From Macrobrachium rosenbergii (lineage: Eukaryota > Arthropoda > Malacostraca > Decapoda > Palaemonidae): DNA of 64,000 nt. The stretch spans positions 1,433,469 to 1,497,468 of the forward strand of contig NC_089767.1 of NCBI RefSeq assembly GCF_040412425.1, written 5' to 3'. Made by a program: the position numbers and the translations under genes. The notes under the pieces were generated by a model, which saw only the letters and a program-made list of their open reading frames with translations, had not been told where the DNA came from and did no database searches. This document shows, one piece after another, positions 33,384-50,175 of this stretch (position 1 is the first letter of the stretch; each line of letters starts with the position of its first letter).

Positions 33384-35240
33384 CAGGGGTGGGGAACCTT
33401 TTTGCGCATGAAGGCCATCTTACAATACTCGTATTATTCATCACCCCTCATAACGGCCGCATAGAAAAATTTTTAAAAGTTATTTTATCCCTTAAGTAAT
33501 TTATTAGTAATCTACTAAAAAAAAACAGGTTTATAGAAATCGAAAGCATAATATTTTCAAATATTTTGATTTAAGTAAGTACTTTTTATACAAGTAATAT
33601 GTAAATGAATAATATCGAAAACAGAATTTTCAAATATTTTATTTATTTAAGAAGTTTTCAAAGTAATAAGTAAATGAATAATATTGAAAGCATGGCATTT
33701 TCAAATTATTTTAATTAAGAAAGAAGGTTCTTTGTATTCAAGGAACAAGTAAAGGAATAATAATCTTATAAAAAAATAGCATATAAACATCGAGAATATA
33801 ACATTTTCAAATATTTAATATACAGTAGGCAAGCATGTACATTCTTTATGCAAATTGATGACTTCTTTGAGTTTGCTTCTTTTGAGAAAGCATTTTGATA
33901 TCAGACTCAAACACAGTGGTTCTTAGTCTCAATTGGTCCTCCAAATGCTCGTCTGTCAACTGTGTTCTCAGCGAATTCTTGATTTGCGCTAAGTACGAAA
34001 ATGTGGATTCACAACAGTATGTTGAAGAAAAACGGGAAATCAGTCGTCGTGCATGTTCACGAAGACAAGGATATTCTTTCGCGTTTTTCCAAATTTCGAC
34101 GGGATTTTCTCTCTTGTCAAACTGAGACTTCAGGATATTATCCTCAGACGTTTCAATAAGCTCCATTTGTGACTCTTCATGCGCCTCTGATACATCAACG
34201 AAGTGAGGTTGAAAAGCAAGTTTCAGAGTGATGTTATGCTTTTCAAAATCACTGAATCTTTTATTGTATTCTTCTATCAGTGTGTCTCAAACCGACTAAT
34301 ATTCTTTAACATATCCATAGATATCTTCATTTTCACTCATTACCTTCATAAGCTGGGGAAAGTGCTCTTCTGAAAGTTTTGCCACATATCATAAATACAT
34401 TTATTTCTGCCTTGCATTGAAATGTTTAACTCATTTTGTTTTGACATCACATCACATAAAAAGGCAACATCTCTGTAAAAATTTGGATCTGATAAATCAC
34501 AATAATTGTTGTTTTCTTTGAAAAAGTCAATAATTTGTCTTTGTAAAGACAAAATTTTGACCTTGCGACAACCAGCATACTTTTGAGTGATATGGCAAAT
34601 CTACACTAATTACTTCGTCATTCATCATCAGCATGTTTCGAAACTGACGATGCTTTGAGGCATTCACTCGGCTATAGTTAACAATGCTTATAACCTTTTG
34701 TAAAGTGTCATTTAAAGTTACAGATTTTGCTGATGTAAAATACAATGAAAATAAATCGGTGCATTTAGTTCTAGGGTTTCTCTCTTAAGATGTCCAATAA
34801 ATCCTTAATTTTTAGCCATCGTAGCTAGAGCACCATCAGTGCACACACTTACCAAACTAGTAAAATTTAGTCCTGTTTTATGACATTGCTCTTTGGAGTT
34901 GTTAAAAATATCTATTCCCCCGTGTCCTTCCTTTAAGGGTGCCTAAAGCAAGCAGTTCTTCATATAATTGAAAATCATCTGTTATGGCAAGAATAAAATA
35001 CAATGCTTGTGCTGAATCAGTGGAATCTGTTGATTCATCCAAAGCTGTATGTGTGTGTGTGTGCAAATGATTTTAAAAAAAATGATTTTATGCAAAATGT
35101 TATAATGTAGATATAAAAAATAAATATATATATATCTCAAAAGGCCATATATATAATATATATATACCTGATAAAATCTAAAAAAGAAGGCCGCCTAATG
35201 GTTAAAGGCCGCATTTAAGGCCACAGGTTCCCCATCCCTG
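33384..35240 (-). mobile_element. hAT transposon with intact 8-bp target duplication
   Basis: Terminal inverted repeat CAGGGGTGGGGAACC on the left and GGTTCCCCATCCCTG on the right, with one mismatch. It is flanked by the direct 8-mer GCCTAGAC at 33376-33383 and 35241-35248, the hAT hallmark. Length is 1857 bp. It encodes decayed transposase fragments on the - strand. The preserved duplication suggests a younger insertion than the other hATs here. Confidence 0.92.
33846..35060 (-). pseudogene. hAT transposase (ZBED5/GTF2IRD2-like), broken
   Basis: On the - strand from about 35060: ALDESTDSTDSAQALYFILA with the first acidic motif, then a LVSVCTDGALATMAKN-like second motif, and frame shifts near 34790 and 34540. 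Fragments with HRQFRNMLMMNDEVISVDLP and VAFLCDVMSKQNELNISMQG follow. The C-terminal dimerisation part, 34166-33846, reads FSSTYCCESTFSYLAQIKNS with EHLEDQLRLR. This order and these motifs match the transposase-derived ZBED5/GTF2IRD2 group. It is inactivated by stops and frame changes. Confidence 0.82.
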
Positions 35241-35409
35241 GCCTAGACTCTATATTCAATTCCTTCCATTCCATATCCATTGTGTCAGACCTTCAAGCTC
35301 TTGATGGCCTGGATAGTTCCATGGGTCTTTTTTCTTTTTCATTTTTTTTTTAGCAGGAGTCTTGAGATCTTGCATTTAGAAGGGTTGCTTATTTTTGTGT
35401 ATGTTTCAG

Positions 35410-39925
<4,516 letters not shown>

Positions 39926-40278
39926 CTTCCTCCCGCCAAGTGAAGTCTTGGTAGGCCTACAACGACATAATCAGTCTTGTATGGATATCTGTGTCTTCTA
40001 CAGGAGCCAGTTCTGCCTGATTGTGTGGATATCAGTCTTTCATGCAGGAGCCACTTGTGCTTGATTGTGTGGATATCGATGCCATTTGCAGGAGCCAGTT
40101 GTGCCTGCCAGAAGCATTCCCAATTGTCACTTTTTGGTTCATTCCATGTGTTTGTTGACTTTCTGATATGTTTAGATTTATTTTATGTTAATTAATTAAT
40201 GGCTGTGTGTGCCACTGGACTTTTTTTTTTTTACAGCCGGATGAGAATGACTCGAGAGGGGCGCCAGAAAGTTCCTGG

Positions 40279-40284
40279 AATAAA
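40279..40284 (+). terminator. Candidate poly(A) signal of the RING gene
   Basis: AATAAA 354 bases after the stop codon; a second AATAAA is at 40347-40352, just before a (CT)n tract. Confidence 0.5.
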
Positions 40285-40384
40285 GACATGAGTGCTGTAT
40301 TTGTTTCAATTTATTGCCCTGTTATTATTATTATTCATTGTGTCCTAATAAATTTCTCTCTCTCTCTCTCTCTCTCTACTGTAG

Positions 40385-42520
40385 AGGACTATTTTTAGAT
40401 GGTTTTGTTCTGAGCACAAACCCTTGTCTTTTGAGGACACTGGTATTTTTTTTTCCACTAACTAGAAAAAAGTCAATTTGAATGTGGCACTGTTATACAA
40501 ACGTTCTCACGCTGGGTACTATTTTAATCATTGATTTTCTCATTGGAATTTTGAGCCTGTTTTATAATTTGGCAAATATAAATTGTTTATATATATGTTT
40601 TAACTGAAAGGAGTGGCTACAAAATTGTCCTTTTGAATAATTGGGTGGCTCAGGATGGTATTGAAGGAGAGGGAGAAGCAGGCATAGATGTGACTTTTCT
40701 TCGGATAATTTTCCAGGGGCTGAGTACGTCTAAAAGTTGCTCTCTCTGTCTATCTCTCTCTCTCGCACGTATTGCCTCATCAATTCAGCAAGTTAACAGC
40801 CGTAAAGACTTTTTAAAAAGTCGGAGAGACCTTTCGAAAAAGTCCCATTATGTCTCCTTTCTCTCTCTCTCTCTCTCTCGAATTAAAATATTTATGATAA
40901 AAAGTGATAATTATATTGAGTTGCATCATGGATCGAGTAGAGTCTTAGCTTTGGCTCATTTGCTAGAAGACTGGGTTTTGTACGAAGGTCGTCTCATACG
41001 TAAACAGTGGCTACTTCGTTCTTAAAACTATGGAACGTAGCATAAAACAGATCAGTCACTTCGGTGACGCTTTTATCAATTGCATGGATGCGTATTCTGA
41101 TTAGCACCTTTTATTAAATCATGCATTAAGTTACATCATATTTTGAATAAGGATCTCACTGACGTTTGAAAGGACCAGAACACCATAACCTAAATAGTTA
41201 GTGAACGTTGCCAATCTCCTTCAGAAGCTCTAGCACTGGGCTTATATCCTGAAACCTGTTGTTTTGACCATTACAATAACTGAAATTAAGGCTTAACTGT
41301 TTTAGATTAAACCATATTTATGCCGGCACGGGCTCTTGCTCTATGGCAGCTAGTAAGAGGCTTACCTGAAAAAATGCACAAGTATAAGAATGAATAGGAT
41401 GAACTCCATCATCTAAGAGAAGGCATTCAACTCCAATAACAGACGCATATTTTATTTGGTGAAATAAAAATATCCTATTTAAATTAAGGAAATGATTTTT
41501 CGTCTTTAAAAAACAAATTCTTGGAAGAATTTGGCGAAAGAATTCTTGAAAATCGAAACTGGCCGGCTTCGGCCCTGTGCGGTGGCAGACATTATTGGAA
41601 CGCAAGGAAGAGTAAACAAAGACAAAGTAAAGCGTTTGATATTGTCTGTGGAAAAATCCTTTTCATCTACCATCGTCCAGTTTCAAAACTAAAGAAACGC
41701 CCAGAGATGTCGATAGTTTATTGTAAGTGTGTTTCAGGTTTATTTGTGTGAATTTCAAATATTTAAACAGCTGTGGTAAGAGAGGAATGATGGACCATCA
41801 TGGGAAAGAGGCATTGAAATCAATGACTCTTCAAAGCAGCGTCTATTTACGAGGAATAAACTAGAAGATTTTGCCAATTTTTTCCTCATATAAGGAAGGA
41901 GGGGCGTTGCCTGTAAGGTCTGTAGGCCTTTGTTAGGCCTAGGTAGTGTTTAGGCAATGGAATATTCACCTTCAATAAAACTTGGATTGCAGATATTTCA
42001 TGAGGGTGTTTGTTGTGTGTTGCAGTAGATATATATATATATTCATATAATTGCTATATATATATATATATAATATATATAGTCCAGGAGTTGAGATCTC
42101 TATACCAGGTCACTGTGTTCACATTGTTTGGTTTTATGTGCAGCCCTCCACAGGGACAATTCCCTCTCCAGCGGGCCTAGTACGTTTTCAAAATAAGGTG
42201 CTTCTTATATTTTATAATTGTCTTTCAGTGTTTTCTCGTCAGTATCGTAGCTCCTGCAGAACGGTCCTGGTCGTTTGGGCCGTAAGTCACTTTAGGCCGT
42301 AACATCCAAAACAATGTAAGACGTTATGTTTATGGTATTTACCGTTATGTTTATGGTATTTACAATTATTATTTCATGTTTTACGTACATCCCCAAGGGG
42401 CTGGTACTAAACACGGTGCCCATTTTGCACGTAAACGTGCTTACGGCCGAAACGACCCGAATGCCTGCAGAATAGGAGTCTTAGTTCTTATTTAAATTTG
42501 CTTTCTTTCTGTGTGCTCTT
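40385..42520. other. Intergenic, no gene seen
   Basis: Short (CT)n tracts near 40860-40880, a copy of the dispersed TTTAGATTAA repeat near 41305-41370, and a small TA tract at 42030-42082. No protein motif on either strand. Confidence 0.4.
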
Positions 42521-42524
42521 CAAT

Positions 42525-42713
42525 TCAGGCGGTATTTTGTTGTATAGTCTTGCTTGCACAGTGTATAAATAGTCTCTCGCCTGACTTACAATTTGTTCTA
42601 GGTTCAAATAGATCTAGATTGTGATCATTTATAAGACTAAAAATAGTGGTAGTTTTATTTCCTACAGACATTATGTTTATTATATTGCATAGAAGAGTAT
42701 TAGTCAAAGCCAT
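42525..42713 (-). pseudogene. Start of a LINE ORF2 (endonuclease head), truncated
   Basis: ATG at 42713, nine bases after the upstream ORF stop. Residues 15-37 read MSVGNKTTTIFSLINDHNLD. This resembles the first strand-helix of the AP-endonuclease domain of jockey/CR1-type LINEs (QSVxNKxxxIxxLIxxxxxDLFxITE). The similarity ends at DLF, followed by unrelated residues, so the rest of ORF2 is missing. Confidence 0.55.
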
Positions 42714-42721
42714 GATCCGTA

Positions 42722-43390
42722 TTATTTTTCACCTTTGACACATTCTTTATATACTGTGCACTTATTGCCATCATATGTTTTACGTTTAGTATCACTATGG
42801 GCTTTCTTTACACAATTTTTACACTTGAAGATGCTGCTAGCACATTCATTTGATTTGCGATTTTCACCATATCTAGGGCAAGCTTGGTCATTTCTACAAT
42901 TTGTTGGGCTGTGACCAAATTCCTGACATTTATAGCATTGATAGGGCATGTAACAGTCGTATACTTTACAACGGCTATACAGTGTACACAATTTGTCACC
43001 TCTGTCATAGATAGCCTTTCGTATTTGTGGTGTGTATTTGATGATATAGTGCTTATATTTGTCATCTTTGGCTATCATTTCCTTTACAATTTTCAGGTCG
43101 TCATTTTCAGAAATGAGGCTACCTATCCATGGATTTTTCTTTACAGTGTTATCGACAATGTCATCTTTATCCTTCGGGACATAGACTACTTTTATTTTTG
43201 GTTTAAGTTTACCCTTCTCGTTTACTGATGTATTGCTGATTTTCTGAATCTCCATTTTTGCCTTTTCTAAGTTTTTCCTGCCTGGAAATTTTACAAATAA
43301 GTGTCCATCTCTTGTCGTTTTAACCTGTTCAACTGGCGCTGTTATTTTACTCATAGTTTGTCTCTTTTCATTTCCTGTTTTGGATTTCAT
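42722..43390 (-). pseudogene. LINE ORF1 nucleic-acid-binding protein, CCHC knuckles
   Basis: 222 residues open on the - strand. The first 60-170 residues are RRM-like in layout (GHLFVKFPGRKNLEKAKMEI, then KIKVVYVPKDKDD, then HYIIKYTPQIRKAIYDRG). Then come zinc knuckles: CYKCQEFGHSPTNC (complete CX2CX4HX4C), CPRYGENRKSNEC (second Cys replaced by Tyr) and CKNCVKKAHSD (final Cys not in place). This is the usual gag-like ORF1 of jockey-superfamily LINEs, coating the RNA. The frame itself is intact, but the element around it is broken upstream (PHD region) and downstream. Confidence 0.8.
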
Positions 43391-43442
43391 CTTTGTTGAT
43401 CATTACGTCACTTTTTCTGAGACGAATCCTGAATTAACTCTG

Positions 43443-44165
43443 TTAATATCTGTGTTTTATTTTATTTTTCAAGTTCATCTTCAATGAGTTTTTTGTTTGT
43501 TCTTTGTTCATGACTCTTGCAATTATTACAGATGTACAATATGTTGTCACTCCGAGGTAAGGGTGTGTATATGACCTCGGTACCTGAACATTCACAGTGG
43601 AACCATACGTCACACATTTCACAGCAAGTTCCTTCATCATCAACTTCCCCAGAGCAATGTCCCGCAGGCTTGCTGACTCACTCTCGATTTGGGTTGACTC
43701 ATCCCTCTCCAGTATTTTCTTTAGTGTTCCATCTTTACATGCTACTTCGATAATTATGAGATAATGTTCGTATGATAGATTGATCTTCCCTTTACTTGAT
43801 TTAATTTCTACAGCATTTGTTTTCTCTTTTTCCTTCCTCTTCTTCGTATTAACTTTGAACATCGCACAAGTCAGACACTTTTGCACAGAGCACTTCACAG
43901 ACACGTCCAACCCACACAAAGCTACCAGTACTATGCAGTTCGGTGGTCTTCCAGCAGGGTGGCGCTGCAAAGCCTTGCGGCCATCTTTAAAGGTCTGGTA
44001 ACCCACAAATTGAACAGGGGCTTGAGGATTTGCAACTTCAGGTCTTGTCATGAAGGGAGATATGTCTTCTTTCATTCCCTTGTGTATGTGTGGGCACTGA
44101 TATAGGGTATGTGGTGTCTCTTTTTCCAGTTGGTTTGTGAAACGCTGAAGGGCCAAAAGTGCCAC
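43443..44165 (-). pseudogene. LINE ORF1 N-terminal region with PHD finger, frameshifted
   Basis: The main frame carries KCSVQKCLTCAMFKVNTKKR and INLSYEHYLIIIEVACKDGT. Near 43660 the coding signal moves to another frame. There the - strand reads KPAGHCSGEVDDEGTCC, then EMCDVWFHCECSG, then LYICNNCKSHEQ. This has the CxxC...W-x-HC...CxxC pattern of a PHD finger. The 240-residue open frame over the same bases is therefore partly a shadow. It lies upstream of the CCHC part in the same orientation, so both probably belong to one element. Confidence 0.65.
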
Positions 44166-44169
44166 AGTG

Positions 44170-45055
44170 TTTGGTTTAACTGCCTAAATTTCTTAATTCA
44201 GTCAGTCTTGGTAATATCCCTTTTGAGACATTAAGCTCTATAATAGAACAAGGTGTTTAAACTTGAAGCATCATATTTCAAGAACAGAGTTCTTTGACAC
44301 ATCATCCAAGATAGATTTCTGCTTAAAACACGATCTCCACGAGCTGGACTTCCCCACTTATTAATTGTATCATCACAGTTTTGATGTGGGATCGCTTGCA
44401 TTTTTCCATCCTAGAGGCTGAGGCCTTCAAGCAAACCCTTGCTTCAGAGGGACCGCTTTACAGTGCCCTTACCTGTCCTGTTTTCTGGTCAGGAGTGCCC
44501 TAATGTATGGGTCTTGTTAGAGATGTTAAGACAAATATATTGACTGCAGTTCTTTGTCCAGATCAATCTCCGGTGCTGTTGGAATGTATGGTAGTCTGGT
44601 TCAGGATTCTTTTGTATTATTATTACCAAACCACCACTTTATTTCTTTTTGCTGAGAATCTATTCACACAAGTTAGCTTTCCAAAGATAAGCTCGCCCTC
44701 CAACTGGCCAAAATTGAGGTAAAATTCTTCGTAAATGAAGCACAGCTATCAAAAGGTGAAACTTCACTTTAGACCTCTCATTAAGAACCAGCACTTAATT
44801 TTAAAAGTGTATTAAACTCTATCTGAGGAATAGACACTCCATTCCTGCTGACTGGCACGAGGAAGTCGTCCTGTGCTGCAGGTGTAGAAGAAGCAGGAAG
44901 GGGAGGGTCCCCTGTCTGTTAATGTAGAGCTCATCTGGAAATTAGTTGAATTAATTTGCTGTACCTAAAATGTGCAATAAAGTAAAATTTAAGGATAAAT
45001 GATCATATTCGGTTTGCATATAAAAGACTGCTAAAAACAATCGAAATTTAAGTAA
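44170..45055. other. No feature seen
   Basis: No coding motif, microsatellite or recognisable repeat boundary. Confidence 0.4.
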
Positions 45056-45059
45056 AAAA

Positions 45060-45350
45060 TCATGCCATGGTGAAACGGCAAAGATATCTTTATCAAATAC
45101 GTTTAACCAAACTAATGAAAAAATTACAAGAAAATAAAGGCAAGATTTTGATGGATAAACATCTCAGCTTGACAGGTGACTTTTTTTTTTCCATCCTTAG
45201 TTGAAACCGACTAAGGATGGAAAAAAAAAGTCACCTGTCAAGCTGAGATGTTTATCCATCAAAATCTTGCCTTTATTTTCTTGTAATTTTTTCATTAGTT
45301 TGGTTAAACGTATCTGATAAAGATCTCTTTGCCTTTTCACCATGGCGTGA
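45060..45350. repeat. Near-perfect 290-bp palindrome
   Basis: Left arm 45060-45200 and right arm 45211-45350 are inverse copies with only a handful of differences. The loop is TTGAAACCGA (10 bases). Both arms encode the same short peptide in opposite directions (LTKLMKKLQENKGKILMDKH). The right arm runs to within a few bases of the S1 copy at 45385. Confidence 0.95.
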
Positions 45351-45384
45351 CAAACGCTTGCTTGTAAAGAATCTCTCTCTCGAG

Positions 45385-45941
45385 AAGTAGCGCTGTCACT
45401 GCACCTCACGCCGTGCACTATAGGCATTACATGAGGTTCTTTGTAGCGTCACTTCGGCCCCTAGTTTAAACCCTTTTAATTATTCTTACTGTACCTCCTT
45501 TCTTATTCTCTTTCTTCCATCTTACTTTCCTCCACCCTCTCCTAACAATTGGATCATAGTGCAACTGCGAGGTTTTCCTTCTGGTACACCTTTCAAGCCT
45601 TTTACTGTCAATTTCCTTTCAAGCCTTTTACTGTCAATTTCCTTTCCAAGCCTTTTACTGTCAATTTCCTTTCAAGCCTTTTACTGTCAATTTCAATTTC
45701 TGTCAATTTCCTTTCAAGTTTCAATTTCCTTCAAGCTGTCAATTTCCTTTCAAGCCTTTTACTGTCAATTTCCTTTCAAGCCTTTTACTGTCAATTTCCT
45801 TTCAAGCCTTTTACTGTCAATTTCCTTTCAAGCCTTTTACTGTCAATTTCCTTTCAAGCCTTTTACTGTCAATTTCCGTTTCAGCGCTGAATGACCTCAT
45901 AGGTGCCAGTGCTTGGCCTTTGGCCTAAATTCTATATTCAG

Positions 45942-45945
<4 letters not shown>
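45385..45945 (+). mobile_element. SINE-like repeat S1 with internal 26-bp expansion
   Basis: Full copy from GTAGCGCTGTCACTGCACCT to GGCCTTTGGCCTAAATTC. The segment TCAAGCCTTTTACTGTCAAT + TTCCTT is amplified about ten times at 45598-45880 (single in all other copies). Confidence 0.88.
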
Positions 45946-45946
<1 letters not shown>

Positions 45947-45991
<45 letters not shown>

Positions 45992-45993
45992 GA
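45947..45993. repeat. (CT)n(CA)n microsatellite
   Basis: Follows directly after the S1 tail. Confidence 0.95.
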
Positions 45994-46456
45994 GCTGTAA
46001 GCCACTTTAGTTTCAAACTAAATGTTGTCAGAGAGATAAGATGAAGGTTAAAAGTCCAAAGATAACAGAGGTATATTGAAGTCATAAAATCTTGTAGAGG
46101 TTACGTGAAAGTATTTGAAGAATGACACCTATAGAAGAGGTAACTGAATTTGGAAGAAAGCATAAAGTACGACTTCAATGAGTGTAATAATAAAAGAAAA
46201 AAGGCTAGAAAAGTCGGTTTTGATTTAAGCTGTGCTGAGAGGAAATTAAAAAAGGAAAGATTTGAGTGTACCAGATTTAGGGCAAAGAATTAACCTAAAT
46301 GTCTATAGCATTAAAGTTACGGTTCAACAAATGAATAAAAGAAAACTAGCCCCATAGATGGCGCTAGTGTGTGCATTTGTGCCCATATATAGGGCTAAAG
46401 TCTGCTTTCGTTAGGAATATTACTAGATAAAAGATTTATGCGATTTTGCCCTGTAA

Positions 46457-46586
46457 GGCTGCATCCACACGATCGAACTTTGTTCGATGTGACGTCAGAA
46501 GCACATCGGGCAAAGTTCTGTCTTTGCCCACTGTTTCTCCGCTTCTGGCGTCACATCGAACAAAGCTCGATTGTGTGGACGCACCC
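46457..46586. mobile_element. 130-bp MITE-like hairpin
   Basis: GGCTGCATCCACACGATCGA and its mirror TCGATTGTGTGGACGCACCC bound the element; inverted arms are about 45 bp each with few mismatches (includes TTCGATGTGACGTCAGAAGC). Flanks GTAA and TTAA. Non-coding. Confidence 0.75.
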
Positions 46587-46780
46587 TTAACCCCCTTCCA
46601 CGCGAGGGGCAAATGCACGGTGGGCAGACACTGTTATGACCTGTCCACTATAGCGGACATGCCCGTCGGGCACTTCCAGCCGTTTCTAGTTTCTCTCGGC
46701 TCTGAAGCTGTTTACCAGACAGTTGCATTGTTCTGGCTCCAAACTCGGTTGGTCAGTAAAGCTCGTTGAGTATGTGTGTA

Positions 46781-46884
<104 letters not shown>

Positions 46885-47063
46885 GGACCTATGTATATAT
46901 GTTTTTTCCTGACAGTGAACCAAGTACATGTACATCAGGATCATAAGTGATCATAGTGGAAGATGAATTCCTACAGTATCTGGTCACATCCCTTTCACTC
47001 AATTTTGTTCATTATCTCCACATACATCCTGTCCCCAGCGTTATTATCTTTTCTCTTGAGTGA

Positions 47064-47162
47064 GAGAATGAGTGAGTGAGTGACAGTGAGAGATTGAGTG
47101 AGTGAGTGACAGTGAGAGGCTGAGTGATTGAGTGACACTGTGAGAATGAGTGAGTGACATTA
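47064..47162. repeat. GAGTGA-type degenerate tandem repeat
   Basis: GAGTGAGTGACAGTGAGAG units, three to four copies, with variants. Confidence 0.85.
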
Positions 47163-47729
47163 AGTGAAAGAGAGATGTACTTCACCATCAGAATGTTCGT
47201 CTGCATCATGTTGATTTCGGAGGGTGTCGAGTTCCCGTTTAATATCCCCTGTGTTAATGCTAGGCCGTATCTTTTGTATTTCCTCGGTTATTGCCATCAG
47301 AGCCACTGCACGCAAAATTTCTATCCTTTTACTTGTAACTTTTGACCTTCCATAGACAGGGGTGTTGCCAGTAAAACTCAGTTAACTGTAGGGTTTCTTC
47401 TTTTGACCACTGAATGCTTTTAGGGGTTTGTGCACTGGTGACAGGAGAGGACATCATGACTATATGAAAATCCTTTGGTAAATGAGAATGCTAATAATCT
47501 AGGACTCGGGAAAACTCTTGTGTTTACCAGTTGCCACCACCGTTAGTGAAACAAACCACTATACTAGTTGGTGTTTGGTTCAATTGCTCTGACTGGTTTG
47601 CTAGCTTATGTAATTATCGTCACCTACTCACTTCCATTCGTGGCCACCACTCACCTTCCCACCTTGTATAGTGGAGTGGGTTATGGAAACAGTGTTTGCC
47701 CGTCGGGCAGTGCCTGCTAGTGTGGACAG

Positions 47730-48250
47730 GGCTTTAAGCCCATTCCATGGGAGGGGGAAATGCACGGTGGCCAGACACTGTTACTAATTTTGTGGGCGGA
47801 CGGCGATCACGAGTGTAGATGAAGTCATGGACTGCCTGCCTTGGACTGTTTGATCTGGCAACACTGTTTAAAAACGAGAGAATTAAGGACAAATCCAAGT
47901 ACCCGTCGTGTCTTTCCCCCTCGTGTGGAAGGGGCACCAAGTTTGTGGTTGAATGGCAATCACGAGTTAGATGACGTCATAGACGAGGAAACCCACGGGC
48001 AAACCATCAAAGTGCCTGTGCCCATTGTCGAGGCACTGGGTTGGCGCCTGACTAGGGACCATGTTGACTGTGACAGCTCTGACTGCACTTTGCCCTCTCT
48101 GTCCCTGCGTGTGGTCCAAGTCATAGGTTCGCCTGCCTGTGCTTACTGCCTGCCTTGGACTGTTTGATCTGGTAACATTGTTTAAAAGTGAGAGAATTAC
48201 GGGCAAATCCAAGTGCCCGTCGTGTCTTTCCCACTCATGTGCAAGGGGCA
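47730..48250. repeat. Direct duplication bounded by inverted CCCCTTTCC-type motifs
   Basis: The block 47829-47940 (ACTGCCTGCCTTGGACTGTT ... CGTCGTGTCTTTCCC) recurs at 48148-48250. GAATGGCAATCACGAGT at 47950 is related to 47805-47820. The left edge (CATGGGAGGGGGAAATGCACGGTGG) is roughly inverted relative to the right edges. A related fragment occurs at 46590-46625. It looks like a partially duplicated MITE. Confidence 0.6.
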
Positions 48251-48259
48251 TTTTAGACA

Positions 48260-50175
48260 TTCAAAGATGTCAGTTTTGACGTTATCTTCGTTCAGGAAAG
48301 GCTGTTTTGTAGCCTTGCAAAAAGTACCATCCTTTCAGGTAACGAAAATATTTGTATAATCATATGTGCAATTTGGTAATGAAATAAAAACCATCAAATA
48401 ACCGGACGCTCTTCTATTTAAATCCAACGTAAATTAGGTTTTTGGGGGTTGGTAACAAAAAATTAATAAAAAAATTTTTGGTTTGCACCTTGGAGCCAGC
48501 ACTGCAATGCCCCGAAGGAAGGCGTGTCCTCAGCAGGAGGCATAAAGCCAGTCAGTTAACAGTATTGAAACAGACTCTAAGGACTGTCTTCTAAGTTGAC
48601 AGCCGACTGCCGAAATGGGAAAAGCTTGACGTACTTCCCTCGTGTTTTCACTGGTAAGTTCCAATTTTCTATCGTCACTCCTGAGGAATAGACCCCAGCA
48701 AGTGTCAAAGAAAACTTATGTAGAAGGAAAGTCCAAGGGAGAACAGTGGTAACATTACTACTGTGACAACCCTTGGCTTACGTTCATTCAAATGGCTGTA
48801 ATTTCGTACAAAGGAAAATGCTTGCTTGACGTGGTGTCTAATGAAACACAGCATTAAAAAAAACTCGTCGACTTTCACCGCCAGAACTTCGTCCCGAAGC
48901 ATAATAGCCAAAAAAATACCTTTAGTAGTCCAATTCCTATGGATAACGTGTAAGAATATCTACGGATGTAAACATACATTGTGACATTATGCTTTCTGTT
49001 CGCATTGAGATTCGAAACTAAGTGAGCTTCCCTAAAGTCTTATAGAAAATGGGTCTTATTTAACTATCATAGAAAACCGACGAACTATAAGCTCGAGACT
49101 AACTAAACTAGATATAATTCGAACACGCCAGTCATTTGACATTGACTTTGTACACATGACAGAATTCTTGACTTAGAGCTATTAAAGTTAATTTACTGGT
49201 AAATATGGCTAGATGCAGCTATTTTTTGCCATTTGAATCTTTCTATTCAATACAGAGTTGACTCAACTTTATATTTTTCAGGAGTATTCTACAGCCTGTT
49301 CTCAGTCATTTTCCAGCATTCTGGGATCAAAATTCCAGTACTGCTGGGGAAATAGGAATTGTTCTGTGTTTCTGACCGTGTTAGAAACACTGAGACTTCA
49401 GTTTGGCCAGAAACACTGGTTTCCTGATATGAAGATTTGACGGCAAGATGCTGAAATGTTAGAAAATATGCTGCTGTGAAACCCTGTTCATTGCAGACAT
49501 GCTCTGTAAGAGTGATTTCAAATTCACTGATTATTTTTCAGATTAGTCTCATTAATTTGAACTTTTTAAAATAAACTGGTAACTATAACTTGATAGTTTT
49601 ATCATTAGATTTCATTCCTTCAAACACCTTTTCCTGTTGTAATTTATGTATGTAAATTTGATATAATATGTTTAATTGTAACTTGTTAGACACCAAGTTC
49701 CATGATTAGAGGACATTTTTTTACCCAGAAAAATACTTGAAAGATTTCAGTTTGACAGACCTTGTAAAATGGACAGCATTACATGAAAGTGAGCACAGTT
49801 ATTGACTTTGATTATTTACTGTAATTTTAGAACAATTTTTGCTGATTATTTTCAAGTTTTCTTCAAACTCACATTTTTACTACAGCTTCGTATTTAATTT
49901 AAATATTTATTTACGTTACAGTTTTGCTTATGTACTAAATTTGTCTTTATTTTAAATAATTCCAATTGCATATTTTAGACTTGGCATGTTAACATTGCAG
50001 GTACCAAAATATTTAGTTGTTCTGAAATCCATTTTTGTAAGCTAATATAATTTAAATATTTTCGAGTTATAAGCTCAATTTGGTGTTATTTTCGTAAACA
50101 GCAGTTTACATGACATGTTTGTATTCTCAGATGTCTTTCTGTACACTAAAACTACACGAATTTCACAAGTAAACC
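48260..50175. other. AT-rich unique sequence, no gene seen
   Basis: No domain-bearing frame. 49550-50170 has the composition of a long 3'UTR, ending in AATAAA at 50177-50182 on + and AATAAA at 50194-50199 on -, but there is no linked coding exon. Confidence 0.35.

Larger units (their letters stand above)
33091..35277 (+). mobile_element. SINE-like repeat S1 copy split by a hAT insertion
   Basis: The 5' part, 33091-33383, runs to TTTGGCCTAGAC. After the 1.86-kb hAT, the copy resumes at 35241 (GCCTAGACTCTATATTCAAT). Joining the two sides recreates the S1 consensus. Confidence 0.9.
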
